DNA of 64,000 bases from Siphonodentalium dalli (GCA_032622095.1 CP136061.1:256009582-256073581), one strand, 5' to 3'. Shown: positions 23,421 through 36,718, counted from the first letter of the stretch. Program-made: numbers and translations. Notes: generated by a model not told the origin, from the sequence alone.

Positions 23421-23725
23421 ATCTATATATATATAAAACCTGTCGGCTGTGTGTGTATCTGTGTGAGGGTGTATATGTGTGTGTATAACTCGGTCACGCT
23501 TTTGGCGCGTTTATAACTTTTCAACCATGCATCCAATGTAGCCCAAATTTGGAACACGGCCAATATTGTGTCGTAGAAGATGAGGATCAACTTCCAAGCC
23601 GATTGACCAGAGAAAACATGAGATCGGACTTGGTCCCCAAACGCCACATTTGCACTCAAGTAGACACTAGTACTTATGACGTTTGTCGAAATGACGTCAT
23701 GTGACGTCATACACCCACATCAACA
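23421..23725 (+). mobile_element. Helentron-like 5' fragment
   Basis: The block starts ATCTATATATATATAAAACC, runs through a GT-rich stretch, and continues AACTCGGTCACGCTTTTGGC and ACTTTTCAACCATGCATCC. This AT-rich start followed by such text resembles the 5' region of Helentron-type elements in molluscs. I do not find the matching 3' hairpin plus CTGCTAGT in the following few kilobases, so I call it a fragment at moderate confidence. Confidence 0.4.
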
Positions 23726-24059
23726 AACCCACACTTGCGTTGCAATTGTATTGACGAAATTGCCATGAGCTCTACCAAAACTTTTGAAAATGGGCTCTAT
23801 AAATTAATTTGTCAGACCAGGTTGAGTGTGAATATAAGTAAAGCATGTTGCTTATGTCGTGGACGTGCATGGGGTGTAGAGTCGAAACTCGAACGTGCTA
23901 TACCATCGTTGCTAAATGGTCTTTTAATATGCCACTTCATTGAATATAAGTAATGGATTGTGTCTGTTATGAAAGTTGTGCATTGAGTTTGGAATCGAAG
24001 GAGTACATATACGGAAGTCGGCAAATTGATATGTATAAAATAATGTTTATACAATATGA
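23726..24059. other. Probable interior of the same mobile element
   Basis: Short frames only. It lies between a Helentron-like start and a repeat block, and may belong to the former. Confidence 0.3.
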
Positions 24060-24570
24060 AAATGGGTGCGAAGTGCGCAAATGGGCCGCAGTGCAGGGCC
24101 CGGTGGCCCTATATACAAGCTGAGCACTGAATAAAAGCTCCCAAAGGGAGCTTGTTCAAGATCATAATGCATGTGCGAGAAGCGCACATAGGAGCTGCAG
24201 GCCATTCCGTCGCTGAATAAAGGCCCTGTTTCAGTTACTGTAATATATACATAGTAATAAAGTAATACAAGTTGATTTTGTTGCATTCCATATGTGCATG
24301 CATATATATGGGACAAGGGTGGTAGTATAAAAATACAGTTTTTCAGTGAAATACACAGTGTTACCTAGCTATAGGCTCATACCGCACAAAGGGGCCACAG
24401 ACACATCCGCGCCGCTGAATAAACGCACCCAAATGGAGTATGTTACAGTTAGTAAATACAGTAATAAAGTAATATGTTGATTTTGTTGCGTTCCAAATGT
24501 GCATGCATATATAAGGGATAGGGTGTGGGTACACCATACAGTTTTAGTTCAATAAAGTGTTACCACGCGC
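24060..24570. repeat. Tandem repeat with GGGGCCACAGG / CTGAATAAA motif
   Basis: Two units of about 200 bp share CTGAATAAA, AGTAATAAAGTAATA, GTTGATTTTGTTGC and GTGCATGCATATAT. The motif GCAC-AAGGGGCCACAGR recurs at 24.38 kb and in both copies of the duplication at 31.68 and 33.68 kb, where it is followed by GCCGAATAAAGGCTCC. It is a dispersed repeat of unknown class. Confidence 0.6.
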
Positions 24571-25904
24571 CTCCGATGAAAGAGAAGCCTGACCAATCTA
24601 TTGCTAATATAGAAATGATAATGTGGCTGAAGGGGTCACTCTCACTAAAAAAAGTGCTGACGGGTACACAGGGTTTGAAAATGTGCTGAATGGTACACAT
24701 GGTTTGTGATCGGCACTAACACCGTTACTTCAACTGTGTTTCTGAAAGTCTGGCGCACATTAGTAGTTTGTTTTCAGTTCATTGGAACGTAAAAAAGTAT
24801 GCTCTAACATAAATCATGACAGATACGAAAACTAAACGTCATTATTAAATACATTTCAAAACATGTGTACCCTTCAGCACATTTTAAAAACCTGCGGGCT
24901 TTTAATAACTCCGATTTTTTGTCAATCAAATAGAGAATACCTACAGTTTTTGTTTGAACACCGAAATATCTCATGAGCGTTTTGAAAGAAATATCGAATG
25001 TTCACGAGCGGCTGCATGAAATGTCGAAATGTCTTTTCAGACTCAAAATAGATGTTTCAGGTATTCTTGTTATTTTATGCACATTATTAATTATTATCAT
25101 ATTTATTATTTCATATTAAATTATTTAATAGTACAGTATTTGGAAAAGCAATTTGAACACTTACTACAAATCATAAGTGCACAATTACCGAGATAAAGCA
25201 ACAAGACTCGTGCACAGAAAACAAGGAATCGAAACTAACAACTAAAGTGTCGCCACGGTCGAAATATATGAATTATAAGAAATAACTCTTGTTTCGAATA
25301 AGTTAACTGATACGTTTGCAGACAATTTATTATAACGTGTGCTTATAGAATGATAATAAATTTGTCTTCAAATTGTTCGCTCGCGTAAACAACCGGCAGT
25401 CTACAGTGAAAAATAACGAAACATACAGTGAAATAACGAAATCGTATTTCACCGTGGCTTCTAAGAGATACATACGAAAATCAGTTTTTAAGTAATTTCC
25501 CGCTATTTTATAGGAGATAATATAATACAAGTATCGATCAGTACCCCCTTCGCATGAATTGCCCTAATGGGCTTTTAAATCAGAGTTGGTAGATGTATAT
25601 GATAACGACCTACATAGTGATATCAAAGCATGATATGTTATTTTATTATTAAATTTCAAACTTTTTTCGGATACAACATGTTAGAACATAATGGAAAGAG
25701 TTTGTTTCCAGACAACATGGCACTTATACATGTAATTAGAACATTGGCTTGTCTCCTGAATCCCTAAGGTGTGTCCAAACTATGCAGACAAAAGACAGAG
25801 TTTTTGCGCGAAAACGGTTACCAGTACAAATGTCCGACAACTCAAAGCTAACCGACGATAAAAAAAAATCGTTAATGTGTTAGAAGTTCAGTTATTAAAG
25901 TACA
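24571..25904. other. Intron 3 continued, nothing recognised
   Basis: AT-rich non-coding DNA; no domain or repeat seen. Confidence 0.4.
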
Positions 25905-26880
25905 TCTGATGTTTGTTTATTGACTTTGCTAACCCAATTTCCCCCAAATTTAGTAGAGTCCAAAATAAAGGTTTATGTTAACTTTTATTAGTAATCACAG
26001 TAACCAAACCGATGGATGCATCATTTTAAGAGTATCACTCATGGTAGATTATGTTAGAAATTCAAAATGTGAAATTTATAGAAGTTTTTAAAATCTATTT
26101 TTTGGAACCCAAATTCAACAAACACAAAGATCATATCTAAGAAAAAGAAGTGGGTATGTGTACTGAACACTGTGACGAATGATGAACAATAAAGATATAC
26201 TCACATTTCTTAAGTTTTGTTAGGATTTTTGGCTTGGAAGCAGTTGTTTACAAATGGTAGATTTTATTGCTCAGAAAAGCTATTTGGGAACTGAATTTGA
26301 TGGGTCAAGTTAATGTTCACTCAAGCCAGCTGGGATTATGACCAGCAGGTGCTGGCCCATGTGAATATTATATCCTGATTCAGGCTGATTGGTGACCTAG
26401 TTTCTATGCTATGGGGTACCCCAGATTGGGGATTACACAGTTCATTTGTCAAGAGATTCAGAACACACCACTGTCCACAGATATTAACATTTAACTGCCA
26501 CCTCACTACAAGCGATGTCAGGCACGTTACTTAATTATTTGAATACAATTGGTTGTTAGTAATTTTATCAAAGAATGCTTGATAAATATGAATATTATTT
26601 TATTGTTCATCATTCTTCAGTGTTCAGTACACATTGCCATATTGTTTTTCTTTGATATGGACTTTGTGTTTATTGATTTTGGGTTCGAAAAAATAGATTT
26701 AAAAAACCGCTATAAATTTCACATTTAGTATTTATTACATATTCCACCATGAATTATACTCTTAAAACGTTTCATTCATGGGATTGGTTACTGTGATTAC
26801 TAATATAATTGAACATAAATCTTTATTTTGACTCCATCAAATTTGGGGAAAATTGGGTTAGCAAAGTCTTTAACTTACTA
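25905..26880. mobile_element. Foldback (MITE-like) element in intron 3
   Basis: Arms of about 275 bp: the left (25921-26195) contains TTGCTAACCCAATTTCCCCC and GTGTACTGAACACTGTGACG, and their reverse complements lie at 26605-26877. The 400-bp centre has no reading frame of note. The element ends about 120 bp upstream of the last lectin exon. Confidence 0.8.
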
Positions 26881-26997
26881 CCCCAGTATCATCTCTTTCA
26901 TATTTCCTTCCATAGTTGGTCATTATGATAGAGACTAACACGCCCAATACAGTTTTCAATTATGTTCTTCCATATATGTATATTACCATACATACAG

Positions 26998-27242
26998 GCC
27001 ATGCTTCTATGTTTGTTTCAATAGGTGGTAACGGTATCTATATCGACGGGTCGGATGAATTGAAAGAGGGACAATGGCATTTGTCTGACGGAATACCAGC
27101 CTGGACTAACTGGTACCCAGGGAGACCAACCCAGGGATCAAGTGGCAACTGGCTGGCGCTATGCACTTCAGCTATGCAATATTGCGACTATACAAGCTCG
27201 ACCACCTTCCGTTATGTGTGCGAGGTGCTGAGTAATAAGTAG
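26998..27242 (+). CDS. Secreted TSP1/C-type-lectin protein, last exon
   Basis: The exon completes the C-type lectin domain: FVSIGGNGIYIDGSDELKEG replaces the usual WIGL block, followed by WHLSDGIPAWTNWYPGRP, SGNWLALC and FRYVCEVLSNK before TAG (27240-27242). The acceptor is CATACAG at 26997; the preceding G joins GC to give Gly, reading NVDGHASM across the 12-kb intron, so the phases agree. The canonical EPN/QPD and WND calcium-binding signatures are absent (PGRP and NWLALC sit in their place), so calcium-dependent sugar binding is doubtful. The last cysteines CTSAMQYCDY and YVCE fit the fold's disulphides. Confidence 0.85.
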
Positions 27243-27407
27243 TGTAATTTACAACGTTGCCCACTGGAAAATGTTCTGCTCGGGATAAACAATATTTATG
27301 TAGAAATTGCTGAACAATGTTTACCAAGACGACTCAGTGGAAAACAGGCCTACCACAAATCAAGAACTAGAATGCACCCAGAGATATGCCAACGTGCGCA
27401 AAAATGT

Positions 27408-27413
27408 AATAAA
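27408..27413 (+). terminator. Probable poly(A) signal of the TSP1/lectin gene
   Basis: AATAAA lies 166 bp after the stop codon, in an AT-rich tail. Confidence 0.4.
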
Positions 27414-27519
27414 AAATAATTAAAAAAATAATTTCACTGTATTTTACTTAATTTATTTAATTTAATTTAATTTAATGTTAGCAACAAAAGACAATTACAA
27501 TCTTCAATAATTTTATTTA

Positions 27520-27687
27520 GGGGATAACAGTGTGGTGTTTTGTGATTTCGGAAAGGTGCATGGCGAATATACTATGGCAAAGTTAGTTAATGGGCGACGG
27601 CGGAGCCGGAGCCCATTAACGGGTATTTGCCACAGTATATTCGCCATGTGCCTTTCAGAAGTCACAAAACACCACACTGTTATCCCC
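27520..27687. repeat. Palindromic foldback repeat
   Basis: The left arm starts GGGGATAACAGTGTGGTGTT and the right arm ends with its reverse complement at 27687. The centre is GC-rich (GGGCGACGGCGGAGCC). A relative of one arm occurs near 28110 (TAACGTTGTGGTGTTTTGTA). Confidence 0.85.
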
Positions 27688-29955
27688 ATTCTAATGCTCT
27701 TCGAACTTAAAAATGTTATTTAGACAAACAAATGGCTCGTAATTATCAACGAAATGTGCGGCCATAGAAAATACTCAGCCAATTCACGACTTTTTATTTT
27801 AAATTTAATGCGCTAGATAAAATATACTCCCCCAATTACCACCGCTCTTATCGTTAAAAATACTGATAAACATGAAAAATTGCCACCTCAAATAGAAATA
27901 AATATGCACAACAATTAGTTTATGCATGTACCTGATGTCTTTTTCAGATGTTTACCACTTACACATTGCGGTTTTGATTTTACCGCCATCCTGAAGTTGA
28001 ATTGAAACAATGGGAAATTGTTTACTCAATGCGATGTATTTCACGTCGTGTCTGTCGCGGTTTCATGTCAAGAAATTTGGTCAAATGATATCGAGACACT
28101 GACATTGGTGGGGTATAACGTTGTGGTGTTTTGTATTTTCTGAAAGTACATGTATACAGGGCGAATGTACTGACTGTCAATTTTCGACAAAAGCCACATC
28201 GCTGGTTTGTTTATATAGCAACGAGCTAGTAACGGAAGTCAGTGCCAAGGGCGTCAACTCTATAATCTACTCCGTAATGTCGCCGGCATGCACTGCGTAA
28301 GGGTGACGTCATGGAGTGAAATCGGTAGGGTGACACCAACCTACGAATCTGACCCATCGCCATACTGTTGCGCGAGCGCACGTAATAATGTAACATCAGT
28401 TGGACGTATATGATTTCTGTTATCTTATTATTGAAATGTTTGGGCACTACAAGAACCTGTGTTAACCATAACTGGAGCTTTCTAAAACCTTGCGAAAACC
28501 CTGTGACAATTCATACACAGGGAGCCTCGCATATATTCAGGGTCCCAATGGGAAACTCGCATATATAAAATATTTCACATGTTCTGTATTGCTGCACCAG
28601 CGCAGTCCCCGCCATGAAAGGATTAAGATATCTCCAGTTCTGACAAAATTACACCTTACGCATATAAATAATACCATGCACGCGGGTCTGCGACCAAGTA
28701 TAATGCCAACTCGTCTGCGCGACATGTCCTATATGGGGCTAATAGTCTATGTGCATGGTGGTCTGTGGGACATGTGGGCTATACGGCTGATGTCCTATGG
28801 TCATTAGACGGTATTCATACAAACATTTGGAAAGTGGCAATGGACGAATGTAATTTAGCGAATATTAATTGCTATGGGTATCAATTTCCTTCCATTGTGT
28901 TGGGGTTTCGATGACATATGGCGAGAAATCGACGAAGCATAAAATCACTGCTGTGATCGCCTCGTGGTCGGCGATTCAGTAGCTTGCGGTGTGAATATAA
29001 AAATCGCGCGCTTTGAACTGCTACGGACGACAGAAAACGGCCGTTACAATCACCCGCTCGCGTCCGGTGTGGATTGACCCTTAGTCTGAAACTTGTAATT
29101 ATCAGTTTGGATTGTTTTGGATTGCAAATGTATTCTGAATGCGATAATATCGTCCTATCGTTCAACGATCAGCGAAGTATGTTGTGTCTTCATAGAGCAA
29201 GAACAAGCTCTGGATAGCATCGACATATAAGTTATTATGGCAAAAATTATAAACATCGGGATAAGATCACAATTTGTACAAGCTTCACAGCTCGGTTTTG
29301 CTTTGGTTTGACTGCAAATTAAATTCAAGTCGCAGCTTTCAGAAATTGTTTGGGTCACATTTTGGTGTAAAACAGGGTGTTCTGCTATAATTTTCGACTG
29401 TTCATATACGTAACGACGTATATATGAAGGGCACTCCTACCCCGATGTTACGCATGCTGATTATATATTACTTATAACTAGGTCAGCATGTAGAAATATG
29501 ATTACATAAAGATATAGAAATACTTCATAGACAGTTTTCTAAATATCTCCTGTCAGTTAATCCATCAGGAAACAATACCACCCTGTTGGAAGAATCATAT
29601 GTAGGTCGATTTCCCCTTCACATAACAAGATTAGAGAGAACATTCAGCTATTGTCTTAATTTGAAAAAAAGGATAAACATAACATAAAAGGAGTTAATTA
29701 TGAATAATTATACATATATGTGCACCGTGGCTTGTCTCACCGCGGCTATAATTGGGCTTTTATTTTGAAAAAATACACTTAATAAACTTAGTATTGGATA
29801 CATGCTGTGTAATCAAGATTATATAATGCCTGATGTAAAATATTCATTGCGCGATTACATGATCAGAATATACAATATATTATGTTTATAACGGAATTAA
29901 ATCGAAATTTGAATTCGAACCTTACCTATCTGTGTTTTTAAAACTCCAAATTCCG
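27688..29955. other. Intergenic DNA, one diverged foldback arm
   Basis: No gene recognised. A single arm related to the foldback at 27.5 kb sits near 28110. A GC-richer patch at 28940-29070 resembles a MITE end but has no visible partner. The 105-codon frame at 28490-28807 has no recognisable domain. Confidence 0.4.
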
Positions 29956-30470
29956 TGTGGCGATGATGGTGATGATTGTGATGGCGATGATGATGGTGAT
30001 CGTGCTGATGGTGAAGGTGGTGGTAAGGATGATGATCATGATGATTATGATTACATAGCGACGACCACGCTGTCATTATATTGATTATGACGATTATGAT
30101 CGATGATTACGACGACGACGACGATGGTGATGCTGCTGATTATGATGGTGATGATGCTGATGTAATTGATGATGATTGTGAATGTGATGGTGAAGATGAA
30201 GGTGATGGTGATGTTGAATGTGATGGTGATGTTGAATGTGATGGTGAAGGTGATGGTGAAGGTGATGGTGTTGGTGAAGGTGATGGTGATGATGCTAATG
30301 TATGTGATGATGATGGTGAAGGTGTTGGTGAAGGTGATGGTGAAGATGATGGTGATGGTGATGGTGAAGGTGATGGTGATGATGGTGATCATGCTGATTA
30401 TGATTACATAGCGACGACCACGCTGTCGTGATATTGACTATGATTATATCGATTATTACGACGACGATGG

Positions 30471-30501
<31 letters not shown>

Positions 30502-30608
30502 GATGATGGTGATGATGATGGTGATGATGATGGTGATGATGGTGATGGTGATGGTGATGAATGATGATGGTGATGATGATGATGGTGATGGTGATGATGA
30601 TGGTGGTA
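29956..30608. repeat. GAT/GGT-rich microsatellite with higher-order repeat
   Basis: Imperfect (GATGGT)n, (GAAGGT)n and (GAT)n runs. A phrase starting GATTATGATTACATAGCGAC and ending GACCACGCTGTC appears at about 30044-30074 and 30395-30428, each time followed by a repeat run, giving a higher-order unit of about 350 bp. Long open frames on both strands here (poly-Asp/Gly, poly-His, poly-Met/Val) are products of the repeat. Confidence 0.9.
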
Positions 30609-31626
30609 AACATGTCAGTGCATTACTCTGGTGACTTTGTCCCAGGCATTATTGTGGGCTAGGTTGGTGTTCGCTTAACATGGCAGTCATGTTATCTGGT
30701 CAGACACCCACTTACCTATAATGGTTACACATAAAATCATATATATTTTTATATCTTCTGCATACATGTTAGTTTTGGGGATATGGTAAAAAGGCCCTCC
30801 GAAAATAGGACATGAAGCTTTTTGAACGATAACGTTTCGCGGAAAACCCTGAGGACATTTCAGCACACGTTGTTTTTGCAGCAAAATGACACGTATATGC
30901 TGCGGACACACGTATCACAGTAGCTATGGTATATTAGGTGTGACAATTTATTATGGTGGAGTTTGGTGACAATTGTTCGACTGGACCAATTAACCCATTG
31001 CGTTTCACCAAGATTGATCTCTACTCATTGGCCGTATTCGTCATCTCCGGTTAAACCTCCGAGTTTAAACCTGGTTTAAACCTACATTGGCGGTCCAGCC
31101 AAACCGGGTCTAAGGGGGTGTTTTTGTCGTTCAGTTACCAACTAATTGACAATTCGATTTGGTGATATGAGCATACAGTCAAACTACCCTCTTACATATC
31201 AGACCAAAAGACAAGCCGATATAATGGTTATTGACATGTCATAAATCATCGTGAACGCGTGCACGATTTATTCATTGAGAAATGAGTATCGCTCATGGAC
31301 CATTAGTCCGATCTCTTTGTGGGTTTAAATCAATCTGACAAAGGTCATGTCTCTCAACACGAGCTTCACGCGCTGTTTTTTTGTGATTGATTTTCTGCAA
31401 TAGACAACATTTGGTGTCTATACATGTGTATCCGTATATATTAAAGGGTATAGGAGCTGTAAATCTGTATGTCCGTTTGTCTGTTCGCAACTGTTCTAAA
31501 ACTGATTTAAAAATAAGCAAAAATTAATTTAAAACAAATGAAAATATTGTGTTGTTAAATTGAGTAAGGAGTTACAAGAAACAATATTTAAAATTTATAA
31601 TTAACATTTGTTTGTTTTAAATTTAA
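30609..31626. other. Intergenic DNA, nothing firm
   Basis: No gene recognised. Around 31430-31500 an AT run followed by CTGTATGTCCGTTTGTCTGT recalls the start of Helentron-type elements, but no 3' end is seen. Confidence 0.35.
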
Positions 31627-33623
31627 TTAATTTTGTTTTTAAATTAAAATGTTCAAATGATCAAAATGTGACGCAGGCTCCTGTAGCACGAAGGGGCCAC
31701 AGGCCCCTCTGACGCCGAATAAAGGCTCCATAATCGAGTCAATCCTGGACCAAGAAGTCAGTCAAGTAAAAGCAATTTGCTTATCAGCACAGACCAGAAG
31801 CAGCATGCAGAAAATCAAAAAGTTCCCATGTTTTGAACTGGTAGAATATTGTGGGAATTTATGGGCGGAGCCAGAGTAGAGCTTTGCGGCATGATCTACA
31901 TCAAAATAAGTTATCATAAGTTATTTGACTCATATAGCAGTATAAGTTTAGGATTGCAAACTATATGTATAGCATATCTGGTCAAGCAGTAGCATCGTTA
32001 TGGTGTCAAAATATCTTAAAACGTTGAACAATTCAAATGGATTCGTAGTAAACACCAGTATTTGTGATTGCTACAAGCCAAAAAAAACCCCCACAAGATA
32101 GTTGTAAAAATCATACTGAAGGAACATGTCCATATCTGAGCAAAGCTCGCGTGCGAATAAATCAACTGTGACATGATAACACCAGTCGGCAGCTGCCACT
32201 TAGACACGTCCGCAGTCGAGACAGGAAAACCATAGTCAGAAATGGTAACGCCACCAAGATCATATTATTAGCCATAAATATAAATCATAATATAAAATAT
32301 ATTGGTTACATGAATGGACCGCCTCAGAATTCCGTTAAGACAAGTAATTCTTCAAATTATTACAATGAACTACGGCTTATAAATTACTGCAGGTTTCTCA
32401 TTTGCCACACCAGAATGCTTCTAAATGCGGATCAAAGCTAAGAGTGCATGGCACAGCCATTGTTCATAGACATTTTACAGATAGCGAGAATGATGCATGC
32501 TGGGAACGAAAGTATCCACAGCAAAGCCATGTGCTTACGGAGGCATGCGTTTATTATAGGGGATTTATGGTGGGCCGATAAAACTAATTATAACTTTGTT
32601 ATCTGTCATAGTTTATGCGTGAAATTTTAAACATATATACCATGGACATATACCCCTTCCAGACTGTTGAAAAACATTTTCAGTTGCTCATCGTATTTTT
32701 ATAGACGAAATAGTCCGAAATTTCAGAAAATTGCGCTAACTGCTCAATGTTTTAATGTGTTACAAAACGTCTGATAAAAATAGTTCTATCGGGAATATTC
32801 ACACCATTTTTTTTCAGAGAACATAGAGTAAACATAGTCCTATCGGGATATCGTAAAGGAGATGAATTAAAACCCTCAGACTGCCGAAACTGACGACATT
32901 AAATTCGCTTTTTCGTGTCCCACGGAAATGAAACTTGTCTGTCCATTGATCACGTTATTTATTTGACATAGTATTTTTTTTTCTGTTGTATTTGAACACT
33001 TGTTGCACGTGCAGGCTGCACGATCATAATAACTTCAACCGATAAGCGCCGACTGATACCCGCGCAACAGTTTGTCTCAAATAAATTGTTATCAAAACGC
33101 AGGTTTATGGCCGCGGACATAAGCCGATTAAGTGTAATGTAATTTATCCATGAACGGGACTGAAAAATTGTGATTCTATCACCATTAGCCACGAAAATGG
33201 GACCTCTAAACAGGCAAGTTTGATTTTCGGGGGACACGAACAAGCGAATTTATTGTCGGCAGTTTCGGCAGTCTGAGGGTTAATTAATCCCGAATTAAAC
33301 GGAACTACTTTACAATAGTCCGATAGGACTATGTTTACTCTATGCATGTTCTCTGAAAAAATAGTGTGAATATTCCAGATAGAACTCTTTTTATCAGACG
33401 TTGTGTAACACCTTAAAACATTGAGCGTTATAGCGAGAAACCGAAATGTGTTGTCTTGCAAGATATCCCACCGCTTTAGCTAAATTTACCTTCCTACAAT
33501 ATCCATAAAGAGGATCATATATTATATACCCACGGTTTTAATTATAGAATATAAAATATATTGGTTTCGCGAATGACCAACTCAGAATTCCGTTAAAATA
33601 ACATAACAACCAGCACCTATAAC
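31627..33623 (+). repeat. 2.0-kb tandem duplication, copy 1
   Basis: Matches the next 2.0 kb at an offset of 1998-1999 bp with only scattered single-base changes. It starts TTAATTTTGTTTTTAAATTA and ends CCAGCACCTATAAC. Inside, 32735-32935 and 33225-33435 are imperfect inverted repeats (for example AGTCCTATCGGGATATCG against TAGTCCGATAGGACTATG). A 45-bp block containing AAAATATATTGGTT and CTCAGAATTCCGTTAA occurs directly at about 32290 and 33550. Small frames of 60-94 codons are present in both copies but match no family. Confidence 0.9.
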
Positions 33624-33624
33624 T

Positions 33625-35622
33625 TTAATTTTGTTTTTAAATTAAAATGTTCAAATGATCAAAATGTGACGCAGGCTCCTGTAGCACGAAGGGGCCACAG
33701 GCCCCTCTGACGCCGAATAAAGGCTCCATAATCGAGTCAATCCTGGACCAAGAAGTCAGTCAAGTAAAAGCAATTTGCTTATCAGCACAGACCAGAAGCA
33801 GCATGCAGAAAATCAAAAAGTTCCCATGTTTTGAACTGGTAGAATATTGTGGGAATTTATGGGGCGGAGCCAGAGTAGAGCTTTGCGGCATGATCTACAT
33901 CAAAATAAGTTATCATAAGTTATTTGACTCATATAGCAGTATAAGTTTAGGATTGCAAACTATATGTATAGCATATCTGGTCAAGCAGTAGCATCGTTAT
34001 GGTGTCAAAATATCTTAAAACGTTGAACAATTCAAATGGATTCGTAGTAAACACCAGTATTTGTGATTGCTACAAGCCAAAAAAAAACCCCACAAGATAG
34101 TTGTAAAAATCATACTGAAGGAACATGTCCATATCTGAGCAAAGCTCGCGTGCGAATAAATCAACTGTGACATGATAACACCAGTCGGCAGCTGCCACTT
34201 AGACACGTCCGCAGTCGAGACAGGAAAACCATAGTCAGAAATGGTAACGCCACCAAGATCATATTATTAGCCATAAATATAAATCATAATATAAAATATA
34301 TTGGTTACATGAATGGACCGCCTCAGAATTCCGTTAAGACAAGTAATTCTTCAAATTATTACAATGAACTACGGCTTATAAATTACTGCAGGTTTCTCAT
34401 TTGCCACACCAGAATGCTTCTAAATGCGGATCAAAGCTAAGAGTGCATGGCACAGCCATTGTTCATAGACATTTTACAGATAGCGAGAATGATGCATGCT
34501 GGGAACGAAAGTATCCACAGCAAAGCCATGTGCTTACGGAGGCATGCGTTTATTATAGGGGATTTATGGTGGGCCGATAAAACTAATTATAACTTTGTTA
34601 TCTGTCATAGTTTATGCGTGAAATTTTAAACATATATACCATGGACATATACCCCTTCCAGAATGTTGAAAAACATTTTCAGTTGCTCATCGTATTTTTA
34701 TAGACGAAATAGTCCGACATTTCAGAAAATTGCGCTAACTGCTCAATGTTTTAATGTGTTACAAAACGTCTGATAAAAATAGTTCTATCGGGAATATTCA
34801 CACCATTTTTTTTCAGAGAACATATAGTAAACATAGTCCTATCGGGATATCGTAAAGGAGATGAATTAAAACCCTCAGACTGCCGAAACTGACGACATTA
34901 AATTCGCTTTTTCGTGTCCCACGGAAATAAAACTTGTCTGTCCATTGATCACGTTATTTATTTGACATAGTATTTTTTTCCCTGTTGTATTTGAACACTT
35001 GTTGCACGTGCAGGCTGCACGATCATAATAACTTCAACCGATAAGCGCCGACTGATACCCGCGCAACAGTTTGTCTCAAATAAATTGTTATCAAAACGCA
35101 GGTTTATGGCCGCGGACATAAGCCGATTAAGTGTAATGTAATTTATCCATGAATGTGACTGAAAAATTGTGATTCTATCACCATTAGCCACGAAAATGGG
35201 ACCTCTAAACAGGCAAGTTTGATTTTCGGGGGACACGAACAAGCGAATTTATTGTCGGCAGTTTCGGCAGTCTGAGGGTTAATTAATCCCGAATTAAACG
35301 GAACTACTTTACAATAGTCCGATAGGACTATGTTTACTCTATGCATGTTCTCTGAAAAAATAGTGTGAATATTCCAGATATAACTCTTTTTATCAGACGT
35401 TGTGTAACACCTTAAAACATTGAGCAGTTATAGCGCAAACCGAAATGTGTTGTCTTGCAAGATATCCCACCGCTTTAGCTAAATTTACCTTCCTACAATA
35501 TCCATAAAGAGGATCATATATTATATACCCACGGTTTTAATTATAGAATATAAAATATATTGGTTTCGCGAATGACCAACTCAGAATTCCGTTAAAATAA
35601 CATAACAACCAGCACCTATAAC
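33625..35622 (+). repeat. 2.0-kb tandem duplication, copy 2
   Basis: Near-identical to copy 1, including the internal inverted repeat (about 34735-34935 and 35224-35435). Differences include one extra G near 33861 and substitutions such as GAACGGGAC against GAATGTGAC near 35153. Such high identity implies a recent duplication or continuing gene conversion. Confidence 0.9.
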
Positions 35623-35649
35623 GAACCGTTTTACTGGACTAGGGCTACT

Positions 35650-36550
35650 GGTCGCGTAGTTCCGACTTTTAAATGTTAAATGTTATAGCCTACCAGGGGA
35701 ACCTGTTAAAAGGTTAGACCATGCAAGTGATAAAACCCGACATTTACAATGTTATACACTACAGGGAAACATGTTAAAAGGTTAGACCATGCCAGTGATA
35801 AATCCCGACATTTAAAATGTTTTACGCTACAGGGGAACATGTTAAAATGTTAGACTGTGTCAGTGATAAAACCCGACATGTACAATGTTATACGCCACAG
35901 GGTAGCCTGTTAAAAGGTTAGACATGCCAGTGATAAAACCCGACATTTACAATGTTATAGGCTACCAGGGGAAGCTGTTAAAAGGTTAGCCCGTACCAGT
36001 GATAAAACCCGACATTTACAATGTTATACGCTACAGGTGAACCCCTTGAAAGGTTAGACATGCCAGTGATAAAACCCGACATTTACAATGCTATACGCTA
36101 CAGGGGAACCTCTTAAAAGGTTAGACATACCAGTGATAAAACCCGACATTTACAATGTTACAGGCTACCAGGGAAGCTGTTAAAAGGTTAGCCCGTGCCA
36201 GTGATAAAACCCGACATTTACAATGTTATACGCTACAGGGGAACTTGTTAAAAGGTTAGACTGTGTCAGTGATAAAACCATACATTTACAATGTTATACG
36301 CTACAGGGTAACCTGTTAAAAGGTTAGACCGTGTCAGTGATAACACCCGACATATACAATGTTATAAGCGACAGGGGAACCTATTAAAAGGTTAGACCGT
36401 GTCAGTGATGATACCCGACATTTACTTTGGTATACACGCTGCAGGGAAACCTGTTAAAATGTTAGCTCGTGCCAGTGTTAACGCTCGACATTTACAATGT
36501 TATACGCTACATGGGAACCTGTTAAAAGGTTAGACCGTGCCAGTGATTAC
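35650..36550. repeat. ~67-bp minisatellite, about 13 units
   Basis: The unit contains GTTAAAAGGTTAGACCGTGC, CAGTGATAAAACCCGACATT and TACAATGTTATACGCTACAG. Units differ by substitutions and small indels, so no reading frame survives. Confidence 0.9.
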
Positions 36551-36718
36551 ACCTGATCCGTTTTTTGTTATACACCATCTTGAACAATAAATCAGAGAAT
36601 ATTATCTATCTGGTAGATAAACTTGATTTATTATATATTGTGATTCAATTGAGTATTTGTCACTAAAAACAAGCATTATGATTGGCCGAGAGCGGATAAC
36701 TTTAGTTTTCGATTCACC

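Noticed and set aside
28490-28807. 105-codon frame in an intergenic region
   Set aside because: No domain, opposite strand is also open, and composition is like the surroundings.
30051-30613. Long poly-Asp/Gly, poly-Ile/Thr and poly-His frames
   Set aside because: Products of a GAT/GGT microsatellite read in different frames on both strands.
31430-31520. Another Helentron 5' end
   Set aside because: An AT-rich start plus CTGTATGTCCGTTTG is suggestive, but no hairpin plus CTGCTAGT end follows.
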